DNA from: Planctomycetota bacterium
Lineage (GTDB): Bacteria > Planctomycetota > Planctomycetia > Planctomycetales > Planctomycetaceae
NCBI GenBank assembly: GCA_003670925.1
Contig: QWQG01000126.1
Span: forward strand, 1-64,000
Direction of reading: 5' to 3'
Length of the DNA: 64,000 bases
Part shown: positions 39,782-50,462 of the stretch, one piece after another
Layout: each line of letters opens with the position of its first letter
Numbering within the stretch: position 1 is the first letter of the stretch
Notes under the pieces: generated by a model
What the model saw: the letters and a program-made list of their open reading frames with translations, nothing else
Databases searched by the model: none
Told to the model about the DNA's origin: nothing
Made by a program: the position numbers and the translations under genes

Positions 39782-41152
39782 CTACGAAAACAATGGCGTA
39801 ATGATCTGTCCGGCGTTAATTTTATGCGGTCGGCCCTGGCGATCTGTCATCGTACTTTCGGGATCGATTCCCAGAGCCGTGAAGATGGTGGCTCCCAGGT
39901 CTGCCGGATACCAGCCGCGGGTCGCCGGGTAGGCCGCCTGATCATCACTGGCCCCGATCACCTGACCTCCGCGAACTCCTGCGCCGGCGAAGACGGCGGA
40001 GAACACGCCCGACCAGTGATCGCGTCCGCCGCCGGCATTGATCTGCGGCGTGCGGCCAAATTCACCCACGGCAACGACCAGCGTGGTGTCAAGTAAACCG
40101 CGTTCGTCAAGATCTGTGAGCAGTGCCGACAAGCCCTGATCGAACGGCGGCAGCAGACGGTTCTTCAGTTGTCCAAAATTGTCGCCGTGTGTATCCCAAT
40201 TATTCATCGTCCCCATATTCGCCTGAATGATGGGCATCCCAGCTTCGACAAGTCGTCGCGCCAGCAACAGTGACTGACCGAACGCATGCCGACCGTAGCG
40301 ATCTCGGACTTCGGCAGGTTCCCGATTCATGTCGAACACATCACGAAATTTTCCGGCAGCTCCCAGTAATTGATGCGCCTTCTCCACAGATCGACTGAGG
40401 GATTGCGATGACGCTGGCGTTTGCAGATAGCCATGCTGACCATCCATTGCCGTCAGTAAACTGCGTCGGTTTTGGATGCGTTGATTCGTCAGATCCGGCA
40501 GAAGTGTCAGTTCGTCGATATTGAAATCAGCCGCGTTGGGATCTTTCGTGACGTGCCACGGATCGTACTGACTTCCCATGAAGCCACCGGTCTGTCCGGA
40601 AAATCCGTATCCATTATGAATGTAGGTCGGCAGCATCACGCCGGATGGCACGCCGTCTTCGCGCGGTCGCACAGCCTGCATGGTCGCTGAATAACACGGC
40701 CAGTCCGCGCGGCTGGCCATGTGCGTGGCTCCCGGCGGAACCTGATTCACACCAGTCAGCACAAAATGCGTCGCATGTTCGTGACTCGGAAGACTGTGAG
40801 TCATCGACCGCACGATCGCGAATTTGTCCGCAACCATTGCCAGTCGAGGCACATGCGGCCCGATCTGAACTCCGGGAGCGACCGTAGCGATCGGTCGGAA
40901 CTCACCACGGACTTCAGCCGGCGCGTCGGGCTTCAGATCCCAGATGTCTTGATGCGACGGCGCGCCGGAAAGAAACAGCAATACGACGCTCTTGGCCCGT
41001 CCAAATAAAGCATTCGAGCCCATCCCGGCACTGACTTTACGCGCAGTCGAAAGATCCGCTAGACCCAGTCCGAGTGCTCCGGAAAAGCCAACTTGCAGAA
41101 AGCGCTGGCGACTGATCGCGGCTGTTGAAAGGATCGGTTCAAGTTTGAGCAT
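39782..41152 (-). CDS. DUF1501 domain-containing protein
   Basis: 'SVVLLFLSGAPSHQDIWDLKPDAPAEVRGEFRPIATVAPGVQIGPHVPRLA', 'VAVGEFGRTPQINAGGGRDHWSGVFSAVFAGAGVRGGQVIGASD'. Confidence 0.94.
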   Translation of the reverse strand: MLKLEPILSTAAISRQRFLQVGFSGALGLGLADLSTARKVSAGMGSNALFGRAKSVVLLFLSGAPSHQDIWDLKPDAPAEVRGEFRPIATVAPGVQIGPHVPRLAMVADKFAIVRSMTHSLPSHEHATHFVLTGVNQVPPGATHMASRADWPCYSATMQAVRPREDGVPSGVMLPTYIHNGYGFSGQTGGFMGSQYDPWHVTKDPNAADFNIDELTLLPDLTNQRIQNRRSLLTAMDGQHGYLQTPASSQSLSRSVEKAHQLLGAAGKFRDVFDMNREPAEVRDRYGRHAFGQSLLLARRLVEAGMPIIQANMGTMNNWDTHGDNFGQLKNRLLPPFDQGLSALLTDLDERGLLDTTLVVAVGEFGRTPQINAGGGRDHWSGVFSAVFAGAGVRGGQVIGASDDQAAYPATRGWYPADLGATIFTALGIDPESTMTDRQGRPHKINAGQIITPLFS

Positions 41153-41567
41153 CGAAAGCTCCAGGACGGAGTCGCAGGCAGGTGGGAAGGCGCGAAACTG
41201 ATTCGCCAAGGAGGAAAGGATACCTCCATGTCCCGAGCGTTGGCAAGCACGTAATCGGCCACATTTCCCCGGTTGATGTTCAGTGAGGCTTCCGCTGGAC
41301 GAGAAAACAGCGTTCGCCGCGGGTAGTGCTGTGATAGTAGCGGGGGTCAACCCGTTTGTGACATGGAATGTAAAAGACGGTGACCTTGCCCAGTTCGTAA
41401 ACCTGTGACATCGGGAACTCGGCAGGTTTTTCAGCAGACATGAGTACGAAGTTTTTTAGGGTCACGGCAAAAGAACGTGGAGAGGCACAGTGATTCCGAG
41501 TAGAGTACGCGAAATCGTGGAGTCTGTGATAAAATAGATCGAAATCAAACCAAAAATAGATGCTCAC

Positions 41568-41966
41568 ATGTGTTTCGCCGCGTACCTAGAACCGTTTTCT
41601 GCGCACCCTGTATTGCAACAGCGCGTGCTGCTCGTGCTGGAGCAGCTGCCCCCAGAAGTGCAACGTGACTTTCTGGAGGATCACCGATTTGGCGTTACGA
41701 TCGACAATTACGAGCCAGGCGTTGGCTGGTCGTTCGTCATGCCGACACCCGGCCTGCTAGGGAAAGGCAGTCGTTGCGTGGTCTTGCGCCCGAAGTTGGA
41801 AGCCGCTTCGGAACAGTTTGCAATGTACGTGATCGCGCATGAGTTCGCGCATGCCTTTCTCCGCAACGGGGGCTGGGGAGAAATTACCGACATTGAAGTA
41901 GCCGCCGATGCGATGGCCGCCTCATGGGGGTTTCAGCGACCGCAACAAACTGGCTGGGCAGTGTAG
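41568..41966 (+). CDS. Small HExxH putative metallopeptidase-fold protein
   Basis: 'YVIAHEFAHAFLRNGGWGEITDIEVAADAMAASWGF' (HExxH with downstream E..AD). Confidence 0.6.
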   Translation: MCFAAYLEPFSAHPVLQQRVLLVLEQLPPEVQRDFLEDHRFGVTIDNYEPGVGWSFVMPTPGLLGKGSRCVVLRPKLEAASEQFAMYVIAHEFAHAFLRNGGWGEITDIEVAADAMAASWGFQRPQQTGWAV

Positions 41967-41981
41967 TGTGCGTCGATCGAT

Positions 41982-44330
41982 TCAATCCACCAGCTCCACG
42001 AGCACCGTTGTTTCTGAAATGACGGGATCGGAGCCGTCTTTCAACAGCGTTGCGCGGATCTTCAGCGGGTGTTCCGTATGGGGCAAGGCAGTGGATGTGA
42101 TGGAGATAGTGAAGTCGGAATGTGCTACATCGGAGGCGAGATCTTGCTGTTTTGCCACGAAGAGCGAACGTTGAGATTCTTGACAGCAGAGTTCCAAAGT
42201 GACACGTTCGGTCAGCTTTTCTGAGCGATCGACGTGGATCGGAATGGAAATTTCAGCGCCGGGTTTCGCCTGAAATTCGGTTTCACCAGCTGAGATTTTT
42301 AACAGAGCTCCGGTGGGCAGGAAGCCCATGCGGGTTTTTTGATGACTGACTGCGAACCGGACATTACCCTGGGGGTCGGCAACCTTCGCAACGCCATTGA
42401 CGACCATCCTTGAAGTTCGCGTTGTTTCCAGCCATTCGGGCAGATAAACAGGATACAAAACGCGATTCACACCCGGCGGCACGACCAGTTCAGGCCCGGA
42501 GATTCCCTGCACATGCCGGCCTTGCATGGACGTCATTTCCAGCACGATCTCTGCCTCGAATCCCGCGTCGCGCGCAATCAGTACGGGAGCAGGAAAGGTA
42601 GAGCCACGCGGCCATTTTGTCACGTCGTCCTGACCTTCGGCATCGATCGAAAAAGGGGGCTTCATTGTCGTGGCGACGAGAACCGGAGCGGTTTTCCGCT
42701 GAACGGCGTGTTCGCTGATTGTTGCCGTGCCCAACACTTCGATGAGGGCCGCCGAGGCCGCTGCATCGGCGGCTACCGTGAGCTCCACGGTCAACGCATT
42801 CTGGTTCGCCGCAACCTGCAGTTTTTCGGGGACGGTGACTCCGACCGGCAGGCCAGACACTGCCACATCGATCGCCTCGGTAAATCCACCGCGACGCGTG
42901 ACATTGATGGCGAGGGACGCCTTGCCCCCGATGGGTGCGTTGAGCAGCAACGGGCCGCTCAACTGAAAATCCGGCTGCGCAAGCTGCACCGCCAGATAAT
43001 ATGTCGCTGCGCGCGTGCCGCTTTTCGAAGCGACATCGGTCACACAGATGTGATAGTCGCCGTCCGCTGGAACCGGGAATTCCACTTCGGCGTCAGTTGA
43101 ACCTGTTCGATCGTCATTGCGAACTAGTTGTTTTCCTTCGTGATCGAAAATCGCGAGAGCAACATCGACCTGCGATCCCGTCTTTTCGTGCGACACCTCA
43201 ATAGCCCAGACATCGCCTTTCTTTCCAGAAATCTCATAGCGGTCTACGGCGAACCGCTCGTCCAGCACGCCGGTAACTCCGCTGGGAACGGTCAGCAGGG
43301 AAGTACTTTCCCCCAACTGCGCGTCATCGCTGAGATGCAACAGGACTGGCGGACAGTCGCCGTGTTCCGTTGTGAGTTGATAACGAAACGAAGTCGTGCT
43401 CCGGTCGTCAGTGAACGTGACGTCGCGCATGACGGATTCGAGTTTGGCCTGCCCCGTCGCAATGCCATAGCCCACAAATTCAACCGGACGCGATTCGCCG
43501 CGACGGCCAACCGACGGGATCGCCGTGACGACCCGCGGCCCCGGCGTAATGGTCAGTTGGTAGACGAATGCTCGGTCACCCCGAAAGTCGAGATCATAGA
43601 TCGCCGCTGTGTACGATTCGTGGGCGTTGGCCGAAAACGTAAGCGCCGTATCGTCGCCAGCCGTGTCCGCAGCTTCGGCGATTATTCCGCCATTTTGATC
43701 CCGAATTTCGACGACAGCATTGAGTTGCGAACTGATCGAACGCGCGGCAATAGAACAGGTGATCGGCCCGGATTTCGACGGCGAGAATCGATAGCAATCG
43801 ACTTCTCGGATCCGTTGAATCTGACCGGAAATGCACACGGGCAGCGACGCGATCAGTTGTGGTGCAGGTTCCGATTCGCTGTCTCCTGTCCTTGCCGCTT
43901 CCACCACATTTACGGTGTGATTCACCACAAAACTTCCGGTCGACGTGGCGCCATTGGCGTTGGCGGCTTGCCATTTCACAATGCCAGGCAGGACATCAGC
44001 AGGGATGGTCAAGCGAGCTTTGGTTTCCCGCGGTAACGGTTCGGGAGATCGCCTAGATTTTTTACCAAACCAATAAGGCGGTTCGGGCACAATGACTGCC
44101 CCCGGAAGACCGATGATCTCGAATTGGATGCGGCGGTCATGCGCAAACAACTGCATATCCGGCGTCCAGTCATAGCCACCCAAGATCACTTCAATCGTCT
44201 GACCGGCCTGACCTCCGGGCGGAAACATGTATCCGATGGCGGGTGGATGTTGGGCGAACGCGGACTGCGGAAGGCTGATGAGTGCAAGCGTGATCAGGAA
44301 TTGTGTGAAGTTAATGTGCATGCGTGGCAA
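41982..44330 (-). CDS. Pre-peptidase C-terminal (PPC)-type domain secreted protein
   Basis: Signal peptide; 'PPGGQAGQTIEVILGGYDWTPDMQL'; 'CISGQIQRIREVDCYRFSPSKSGPITCSIAARSISSQLNAVVEIRDQNGGII'. Confidence 0.82.
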   Translation of the reverse strand: MPRMHINFTQFLITLALISLPQSAFAQHPPAIGYMFPPGGQAGQTIEVILGGYDWTPDMQLFAHDRRIQFEIIGLPGAVIVPEPPYWFGKKSRRSPEPLPRETKARLTIPADVLPGIVKWQAANANGATSTGSFVVNHTVNVVEAARTGDSESEPAPQLIASLPVCISGQIQRIREVDCYRFSPSKSGPITCSIAARSISSQLNAVVEIRDQNGGIIAEAADTAGDDTALTFSANAHESYTAAIYDLDFRGDRAFVYQLTITPGPRVVTAIPSVGRRGESRPVEFVGYGIATGQAKLESVMRDVTFTDDRSTTSFRYQLTTEHGDCPPVLLHLSDDAQLGESTSLLTVPSGVTGVLDERFAVDRYEISGKKGDVWAIEVSHEKTGSQVDVALAIFDHEGKQLVRNDDRTGSTDAEVEFPVPADGDYHICVTDVASKSGTRAATYYLAVQLAQPDFQLSGPLLLNAPIGGKASLAINVTRRGGFTEAIDVAVSGLPVGVTVPEKLQVAANQNALTVELTVAADAAASAALIEVLGTATISEHAVQRKTAPVLVATTMKPPFSIDAEGQDDVTKWPRGSTFPAPVLIARDAGFEAEIVLEMTSMQGRHVQGISGPELVVPPGVNRVLYPVYLPEWLETTRTSRMVVNGVAKVADPQGNVRFAVSHQKTRMGFLPTGALLKISAGETEFQAKPGAEISIPIHVDRSEKLTERVTLELCCQESQRSLFVAKQQDLASDVAHSDFTISITSTALPHTEHPLKIRATLLKDGSDPVISETTVLVELVD

Positions 44331-44392
44331 CCAAGGTTCGACAGTGCAGATAAAGGAGATCCCCGAATTGGACAGCGATGCCAGCAGAAAAC

Positions 44393-45760
44393 TTAAATCA
44401 GATCATGAATCACTTTGCCGCCGTCAACGATAGGTACTGGCCGGCCAAGCGGTCCAAGAAATGTGCGGTCAGGATCGATCCCCATGAGGACCGAAATCGT
44501 CCGGAGCAGATCGTTGACACTCACAGGATTTTCTGTCGGAGCTGTGGCATGTTTGTCGGTCGCTCCGATCACTTGACCGGGTTTTGTGCCGCCACCGGCA
44601 AAGATAATAGTCTGCGCCATTGACCAGTGATCTCGTCCAGCCTGCGCATTGATCCGTGGTGTGCGGCCCATTTCGCCCATCATCACCACCAGTGTCTCAT
44701 CCAGCAGTCCGCGTTGTTCTAAGTCGGTGACCAAGGCGCTGAACGCGCGGTCAGCGTACGGAATCAGGTCTGTTTTGAGACTGGGAAAACAGTTGAAGTG
44801 GACGTCCCAGCCAGGGGCATCGACGCCCACAAAACGGCAGCCGCCTTCGACCAGTCTGCGCGCCAGTAAGGCACACTGGCCAAGTTGCGTACGACCATAG
44901 GCGTCCCGTACGGCATCCGGTTCAGCATGAATGTTGAATGCCTTTCTGGCATCTTCAGACGTCACTAAACTGTAGGCTTTTTCATAATAGGTCGACATGG
45001 CCTTCCCTTGGCTCTGATTGCGTTCGCGTTCCAAATGATCAATGCCGGATAGCAATTGCTTTCGCAGACTGAGTCGTTGATCCGATAGGTGGCCGGGAGG
45101 TCGCAGATCTTTGACTTCAAAGTCTGGCTGAGTGGGATCGGCTTCGATCACAAACGGCGCATGTTCCGCACCGTAAAAGCCGGGGCCACCGGCCGACATG
45201 GGATGCGGCAGATTGATGTAAGCCGGCAACGCACCGCGCTGGCCGAGAGTTCGTGAAACCGCGGATCCGATGGATGGAAAATACTCGTTGTTGGGTACCG
45301 GGTTGTCGCCATCTGCAAAGCTGGGTCGATGGCCTGTCATCACATAATGGTAACCCGTCGAATGTCCGTTATCGTTGTGACTGTGACTGCGGAGGATCGT
45401 GTATTTGTCGGCCATCTGGGCGCACAACGGCAATTGATCCGTGACGAAAATATCAGGCACATTGGTGCTGATCGTGCCAAATGGTCCACGAATTTCCGGG
45501 GGTGCCTCCGGTTTAGGATCCCACATATCTTGATGCGGCGGACCACCTTCTAAGAACAGAAAAATGCACGACTTTGCTTTGGCGGAAATCGGACTTGCGG
45601 CGAGGGCCTGAAGTTCCAGCAGACGCGGCAACGTCAAGCCGCCGATCAAACCACACGCCCCGAGACGCAAAGCGTGTCGGCGCGATGTGCCACTGCAGTT
45701 TTGATACGGTCTGCCAAGCGATAAGCGGAACATGTGTAATTTCCTCAGCAACCTAGGCAA
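44393..45760 (-). CDS. DUF1501 domain-containing protein
   Basis: 'SCIFLFLEGGPPHQDMWDPKPEAPPEIRGPFGTISTNVPDIFVTDQLPLCAQMADKYTILRSHSHNDNGHSTGYH'. Confidence 0.95.
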   Translation of the reverse strand: MPRLLRKLHMFRLSLGRPYQNCSGTSRRHALRLGACGLIGGLTLPRLLELQALAASPISAKAKSCIFLFLEGGPPHQDMWDPKPEAPPEIRGPFGTISTNVPDIFVTDQLPLCAQMADKYTILRSHSHNDNGHSTGYHYVMTGHRPSFADGDNPVPNNEYFPSIGSAVSRTLGQRGALPAYINLPHPMSAGGPGFYGAEHAPFVIEADPTQPDFEVKDLRPPGHLSDQRLSLRKQLLSGIDHLERERNQSQGKAMSTYYEKAYSLVTSEDARKAFNIHAEPDAVRDAYGRTQLGQCALLARRLVEGGCRFVGVDAPGWDVHFNCFPSLKTDLIPYADRAFSALVTDLEQRGLLDETLVVMMGEMGRTPRINAQAGRDHWSMAQTIIFAGGGTKPGQVIGATDKHATAPTENPVSVNDLLRTISVLMGIDPDRTFLGPLGRPVPIVDGGKVIHDLI

Positions 45761-48187
45761 CTAGTGATTGAAGACAAACTCTTTGGAATTCAGGAGCGCC
45801 CACAACACGTCTTCGGCTGCTGCCCGGCGATCCGTTTCACTAAATGCGAGCAGCATCAATTCTTGTTCGGCACTTGTGGGAAGTCGCGACAGCGTGCTCA
45901 GATACAGTTCCTCGATCAAGGCCGCAGGCGACATTTCTGAGGCGGCTAGTTTTCGCACGTGACCATGTCGGTGCGAGATCTTTTCAGAAATTTCTGGAGC
46001 ATTCAGGAGGTGCAGTGCCTGCGCGATACTGGGTTCATTGCTACGTTCGCATTCACACACCGTCGCGCGCACGGGTCGACCAAAGATGCGAAAGAAATAG
46101 GAAGGCATGTGGTTGTCCCAGATTTGGATCGCCCGGTATCCCTTGGGCCAGCCATTAAACTCTTCTGGCACACCGGTGCTTTGGGAAATCGCATCCAGCA
46201 ATACTTCTGCCGGCTGTGATTTCTGAATGAAGTGCGAAAAGTTCTGCTGGTCGTCGATGTTCGAGGGCAGAGAGGTCGCACTCAACTGATACACACGCGA
46301 ATTCAGGAGCGTCCGCGTGAAGGCTTTTAAGTCGTATTTAACGTCCCGCATATGATTGGCTAGGGCCTCAATCAAAGCAGGATTAGTAGCAGGATTCGTT
46401 TCACGAATATCGTCGATCGGTTCGATCAGCCCGCGCCCAAAATAGTGGGCCCACAGGCGATTGGCGATGGCTGTGGCGAAGAAGGGATTCTGACCAACTG
46501 TCAGCCAGTCGGCCAACACTTGGCGACGATCCAAAACCTGCGTAAAATCTGCCGGAGCAGCCCCCAATGCACGCGTCGGCACCAACTCACCGCTGCGTGG
46601 ATGCGGCAGATCATTGCCACCAAACGAGACCACCGCCTGTTCGCCATTTGGCAGTTTCTTCAGCGTCAGGCCTGTGAAAAATCCCGCCAGAGCGACGTAG
46701 TCCGCCTGACTCCAGCGTTCCGAAGGATGATGATGGCACTGCGCACATTCGATCCGCACACCTAACAGGAGCTGGCTGATGGACCGAGCAGCCTCGTCGG
46801 GTTTGTTCAGAATCTTGTAGAACGACCCCGGGCCTTCTGCCGACGTATTTCCCTGCACTGTTAAGAGATCAGTCGCGAATTCATTGAACGGGCGATTCTG
46901 GGTAAATCCATGCCGCAGCCAACGCTGCATGGCCACCGCCCCCTGTGGCGAAATGGTCAACTGATCGGCGCGCAGAATGTTTAGCCATTTCATCGTCCAG
47001 TAATCAACGTATTCGTCGCGTTCCAGTAAACCGTCAATCAACCTTGATCGTTTGTCTGGCGATGAGTCGTGCAAAAATTGGCGGACCTCTGCTGGCGTTG
47101 GCAATGTCCCGATGGTGTCCAGCGACACACGCCGCAAAAACGTGGCGTCATCGGACAAAGTGCTGGGTTCGATACCTAGGCGTTCAAGTTTGTTCCACGC
47201 CAAAGTGTCAATGAAGTTGTTTTCCGGCGGGCGCGCAAACTTCACACCCAGACGCGGCACCGTGATGCGGCAGGTGGCGACATGTCCCAGATGCCTCACC
47301 AAAATGGCGGCTTCACCAGGAATCTCGCTGGCCTCGATCAGACCGCGGGAATCGACGTCGGCGATCGACGCGGCGTTGGACACGAATTCTGTTTCGTTGG
47401 TAACACAACGACGATTTCCAGAAGCATCGATCGTGCTGACTTGAATCTGTTGAGTCTCACCACCCAACAGGATCTGCTGCTGCGGTTCAATTTCAATACC
47501 CACAATTTCCGATGCCGGATCGTCAACCGCATCAAATCGAGCGCCTTCGGCAATCCAACGCAATAAGCGGTGGTCACGATAACTCCCCGGTTCGATCCGT
47601 TGGCCACCACCGTGAGGCGTCCGTGCGGACGCTTTTAGAAATAGCAGGCTCCTGGCGGGGGCAGCCGCAGAGATGCGCCGCCCGCGACCTTCTAGGACCA
47701 GTGCCTCGAAGTCGGCTTGCGCGTCGTAACCGAAGATGCTGAGCTTAAACCCGTTCTGGCCCTCTGCCTTGCCATGACAGCCGCCGGAATTGCAGCCAGC
47801 TTTTGTCAGAATCGGAATGATCTCGCGGCGAAAAGAAATCGGCACCGGATTGTCTAGGAGGCGAACGGTGATGGGGATCGTCGTGCGTTCAGCGGTTGCC
47901 TGAATCACGATCGTGCCGGTACCATTTTCCAATGGGCTGATCAGACCGCGTTCATCAACAACTGCGATGTTCGGGGGATCGATGTGCAGCGACACCTTGC
48001 GTGTGATATCAAGCACTCGTCCCGTGGAGTCGGTGTCATAAACGACAATCTGCTGTGTGCCTTCCGGCCGTTGGAGATCAACCTTGGACGGACTCACCTT
48101 CACCGCCCCGGCCTGAACGAATTCCATGCTTCCGCAGAAGGCGAAGAGACCGATGACAAATAGATTTTGGAAACGCAGGCGAAGCAC
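45761..48187 (-). CDS. DUF1549/DUF1553 domain protein with N-terminal Ig-like (BIG2-type) region
   Basis: 'ILTKAGCNSGGCHGKAEGQNGFKLSIFGYDAQADFEALV', 'RRVSLDTIGTLPTPAEVRQFLHD', 'IANRLWAHYFGRGLIEPIDDIRETNPATNPALIEALANHM'; starts 1 nt after the DUF1501 ORF boundary. Confidence 0.95.
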   Translation of the reverse strand: MLRLRFQNLFVIGLFAFCGSMEFVQAGAVKVSPSKVDLQRPEGTQQIVVYDTDSTGRVLDITRKVSLHIDPPNIAVVDERGLISPLENGTGTIVIQATAERTTIPITVRLLDNPVPISFRREIIPILTKAGCNSGGCHGKAEGQNGFKLSIFGYDAQADFEALVLEGRGRRISAAAPARSLLFLKASARTPHGGGQRIEPGSYRDHRLLRWIAEGARFDAVDDPASEIVGIEIEPQQQILLGGETQQIQVSTIDASGNRRCVTNETEFVSNAASIADVDSRGLIEASEIPGEAAILVRHLGHVATCRITVPRLGVKFARPPENNFIDTLAWNKLERLGIEPSTLSDDATFLRRVSLDTIGTLPTPAEVRQFLHDSSPDKRSRLIDGLLERDEYVDYWTMKWLNILRADQLTISPQGAVAMQRWLRHGFTQNRPFNEFATDLLTVQGNTSAEGPGSFYKILNKPDEAARSISQLLLGVRIECAQCHHHPSERWSQADYVALAGFFTGLTLKKLPNGEQAVVSFGGNDLPHPRSGELVPTRALGAAPADFTQVLDRRQVLADWLTVGQNPFFATAIANRLWAHYFGRGLIEPIDDIRETNPATNPALIEALANHMRDVKYDLKAFTRTLLNSRVYQLSATSLPSNIDDQQNFSHFIQKSQPAEVLLDAISQSTGVPEEFNGWPKGYRAIQIWDNHMPSYFFRIFGRPVRATVCECERSNEPSIAQALHLLNAPEISEKISHRHGHVRKLAASEMSPAALIEELYLSTLSRLPTSAEQELMLLAFSETDRRAAAEDVLWALLNSKEFVFNH

Positions 48188-48348
48188 GATCAGTCCTTGG
48201 GGAGAGATCTCTAGCGGAACGTGTGGCTAGAGTCGCAGTTTACCTGAGGCGCGGAGTCACAGGCAACACTCTTTCGCGACCCCAAACGTTTTGTCGCGAC
48301 GAAATGTTTGAGCGGCCGTCGCAGCCCGGTTCGGGGGAGTCCCAACCC

Positions 48349-48504
48349 TCAAAACAAAAAATGCATGGCGAGAAATAGGCTGGCGGTGATGACTGCGCCA
48401 ACCAGCGTTCGACCAGCATCGAACAGCCGCACGGAATCGTCGTGCAGTAATGTCTCACATGACCGAGTTGCAGATGGCTCGGCAGTTGAAGGTGGTGCGA
48501 TCAT
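48349..48504 (-). CDS. Putative 51-aa single-pass membrane microprotein
   Basis: MIAPPSTAEPSATRSCETLLHDDSVRLFDAGRTLVGAVITASLFLAMHFLF, with C-terminal TM segment; below ORF-track cutoff. Confidence 0.35.
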   Translation of the reverse strand: MIAPPSTAEPSATRSCETLLHDDSVRLFDAGRTLVGAVITASLFLAMHFLF

Positions 48505-48776
48505 AGAGTCAACCAAGCATAAATGACGAATTCAGCAGGTGGCTGAATATGACGGAACGGGCGATTTTGCCGTGCTCCGCGAGGCGATACTACCCCGCAG
48601 GAGTCGATTCCTACGGGAAGTGCGTAAAAAGTACAAACGCAGCATTCCACAAGATTTTGGGACGAGACAGAGGCGGAGTTGTCGTTATAGTGCGAAGATG
48701 GTGTAATCACAGAGTACGGGCAGACGCCGCCCCGGCCGCTGGGCGGAGCGGCAATTGAATCGGATGATCACCAACG

Positions 48777-50462
48777 ATGACGCATGGCAGCAAATCCCAA
48801 GAGCAGGATCAGCCTACCGGGCTACCGCCGTTGCCGGGTGCAGCACAGCCATCGGCCGCCCCTTTCGAGGTGTCTGTGCCTGAAGTAGCGGCCCAGAAAT
48901 CGGTCTTGCAGAAGATAGAACAACGCGGCCGTCCGCGCCGCCGCAAACCGCCGGCTTGGGCAACCAAGGTAGCGAACTCAGTGATCGCCACCAAACAATT
49001 CCTCCGCGAAAAACTGCCCAACTCGATCCTCCGCCGGAGGCGTGAACTCATGACAGCGGCAGTGAGTTTTCTGATTCATCTGGGAGGAGCCTTGCTGCTG
49101 ACGTTGTTTTTACTGCCGCACGAATCGCGGGATAGTATGTTTGCGATTATCAGTGGTCGCGTCGATGAAGAGCTTGCCGATCCGCTGGAAGTTGTCGAAA
49201 TTGTGCAGCCAGAAAAGCTGACGGATCTGGATCTCGACAGCACCATGAAGCAAATGGTGGCCGAACTAGATAAAGGCACGAATCGTGACCAATTTGATTC
49301 GCCACAGGATACGGAGTTACGAATTCCGCTCGACAAGATCATGGAGTTAGGCGACATCGCCGTGCTGAAAGGCGACTTTGGCGGCCGATCCGATGCTGGT
49401 CGTCGCGCCGCGGTGAAGAAATATGGCGGGACGGCAGAGAGCGAAAAATCCGTCAACCTCGGACTCACATGGCTCCAGAAAATTCAACGTGCAGATGGTT
49501 CCTGGAGTTTTGGTGAAGTCGGTGAAGCCGGGTCGCCGGGGAGTATGCAGACGACCGACGTGGGGGCGACAGCGCTGGCATTACTGTGCATGCTGGGTGG
49601 TGGTCATACACATCAAACACCCGGGCAGTATCAGGAAACCGTCACGAAAGGTCTGGCGTGGTTGATGAAGAGCGGCATTCGTTCGGCAGCCGGTGCCGAC
49701 ATGCGCGGAGCGCATCAGGCCAATTCAGGCATGTATGTGCAAGGGCTGGCCACGATCTGTCTAAGTGAAGCGGCCGCCCTGGAACCCAAAGATCGCGAAC
49801 TGCGACGGATTGCACTCGAAGCCGTACGATTCATCGAAAAATCTCAGGGAAGTGACGGTGGCTGGCGTTATCAGCCACGTGAAATACCGGGTGACACATC
49901 GGTTGTTGGCTGGCAGGTGATGGCGCTCCAAAGCGCCAAGGCTGGAGGCATCTCAGTCAGTCCAAGTACATTCAGCGACGTGAAGCTGTTTCTGAATTCT
50001 GTGGCAGCGGACGACGGAGTTTACTACGGGTACACGACTTCCGAAAAAGGACGTCCCACAACGACGGCCGTCGGCTTGCTGTGCCGGATGTATCTCGGCT
50101 GGAAGCGGGAAAAACCGCAGTTACAAAAGGGTGTCGAGTTTCTCTCGAGTGTGGGGCCCAGTAAAGAAGATATTTACTTTAACTACTATGCGACCCAAGT
50201 ACTGCATCATTGGGACGGTGAGTTATGGGACAAGTGGAATACACAGATGCGTGAGCAGCTTGTGGGGACTCAAATTAAAGAAGGGCCTGGAGCCGGCAGT
50301 TGGAATGTGACCGATCCACACGGTAACGCTGGGGGACGCATCTATCAGACAGCGCTCAGTTTGCTAACTCTAGAAGTCTACTACCGCCATCTCCCGATCT
50401 ATCGCCGGTTCGACGCTGCCGAGACGAAGGCGAAGGATTCGGTGTCGGTCGCAAAACCCTGA
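48777..50462 (+). CDS. Membrane-anchored prenyltransferase/squalene-oxidase-repeat protein
   Basis: TM 'AAVSFLIHLGGALLLTLFLL'; repeats 'LGLTWLQKIQRADGSWSFGE', 'FIEKSQGSDGGWRYQPREIPGDTSVVGWQVMAL', 'GGRIYQTALSLLTLEVYYRHLPIY'. Confidence 0.88.
   Translation: MTHGSKSQEQDQPTGLPPLPGAAQPSAAPFEVSVPEVAAQKSVLQKIEQRGRPRRRKPPAWATKVANSVIATKQFLREKLPNSILRRRRELMTAAVSFLIHLGGALLLTLFLLPHESRDSMFAIISGRVDEELADPLEVVEIVQPEKLTDLDLDSTMKQMVAELDKGTNRDQFDSPQDTELRIPLDKIMELGDIAVLKGDFGGRSDAGRRAAVKKYGGTAESEKSVNLGLTWLQKIQRADGSWSFGEVGEAGSPGSMQTTDVGATALALLCMLGGGHTHQTPGQYQETVTKGLAWLMKSGIRSAAGADMRGAHQANSGMYVQGLATICLSEAAALEPKDRELRRIALEAVRFIEKSQGSDGGWRYQPREIPGDTSVVGWQVMALQSAKAGGISVSPSTFSDVKLFLNSVAADDGVYYGYTTSEKGRPTTTAVGLLCRMYLGWKREKPQLQKGVEFLSSVGPSKEDIYFNYYATQVLHHWDGELWDKWNTQMREQLVGTQIKEGPGAGSWNVTDPHGNAGGRIYQTALSLLTLEVYYRHLPIYRRFDAAETKAKDSVSVAKP

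Noticed and set aside
41280-41567. 95-aa minus-strand ORF divergent from the HExxH gene
   Set aside because: A ~53-aa stretch from an internal Met could be a real small protein, but no motif, RBS or conservation evidence could be given.
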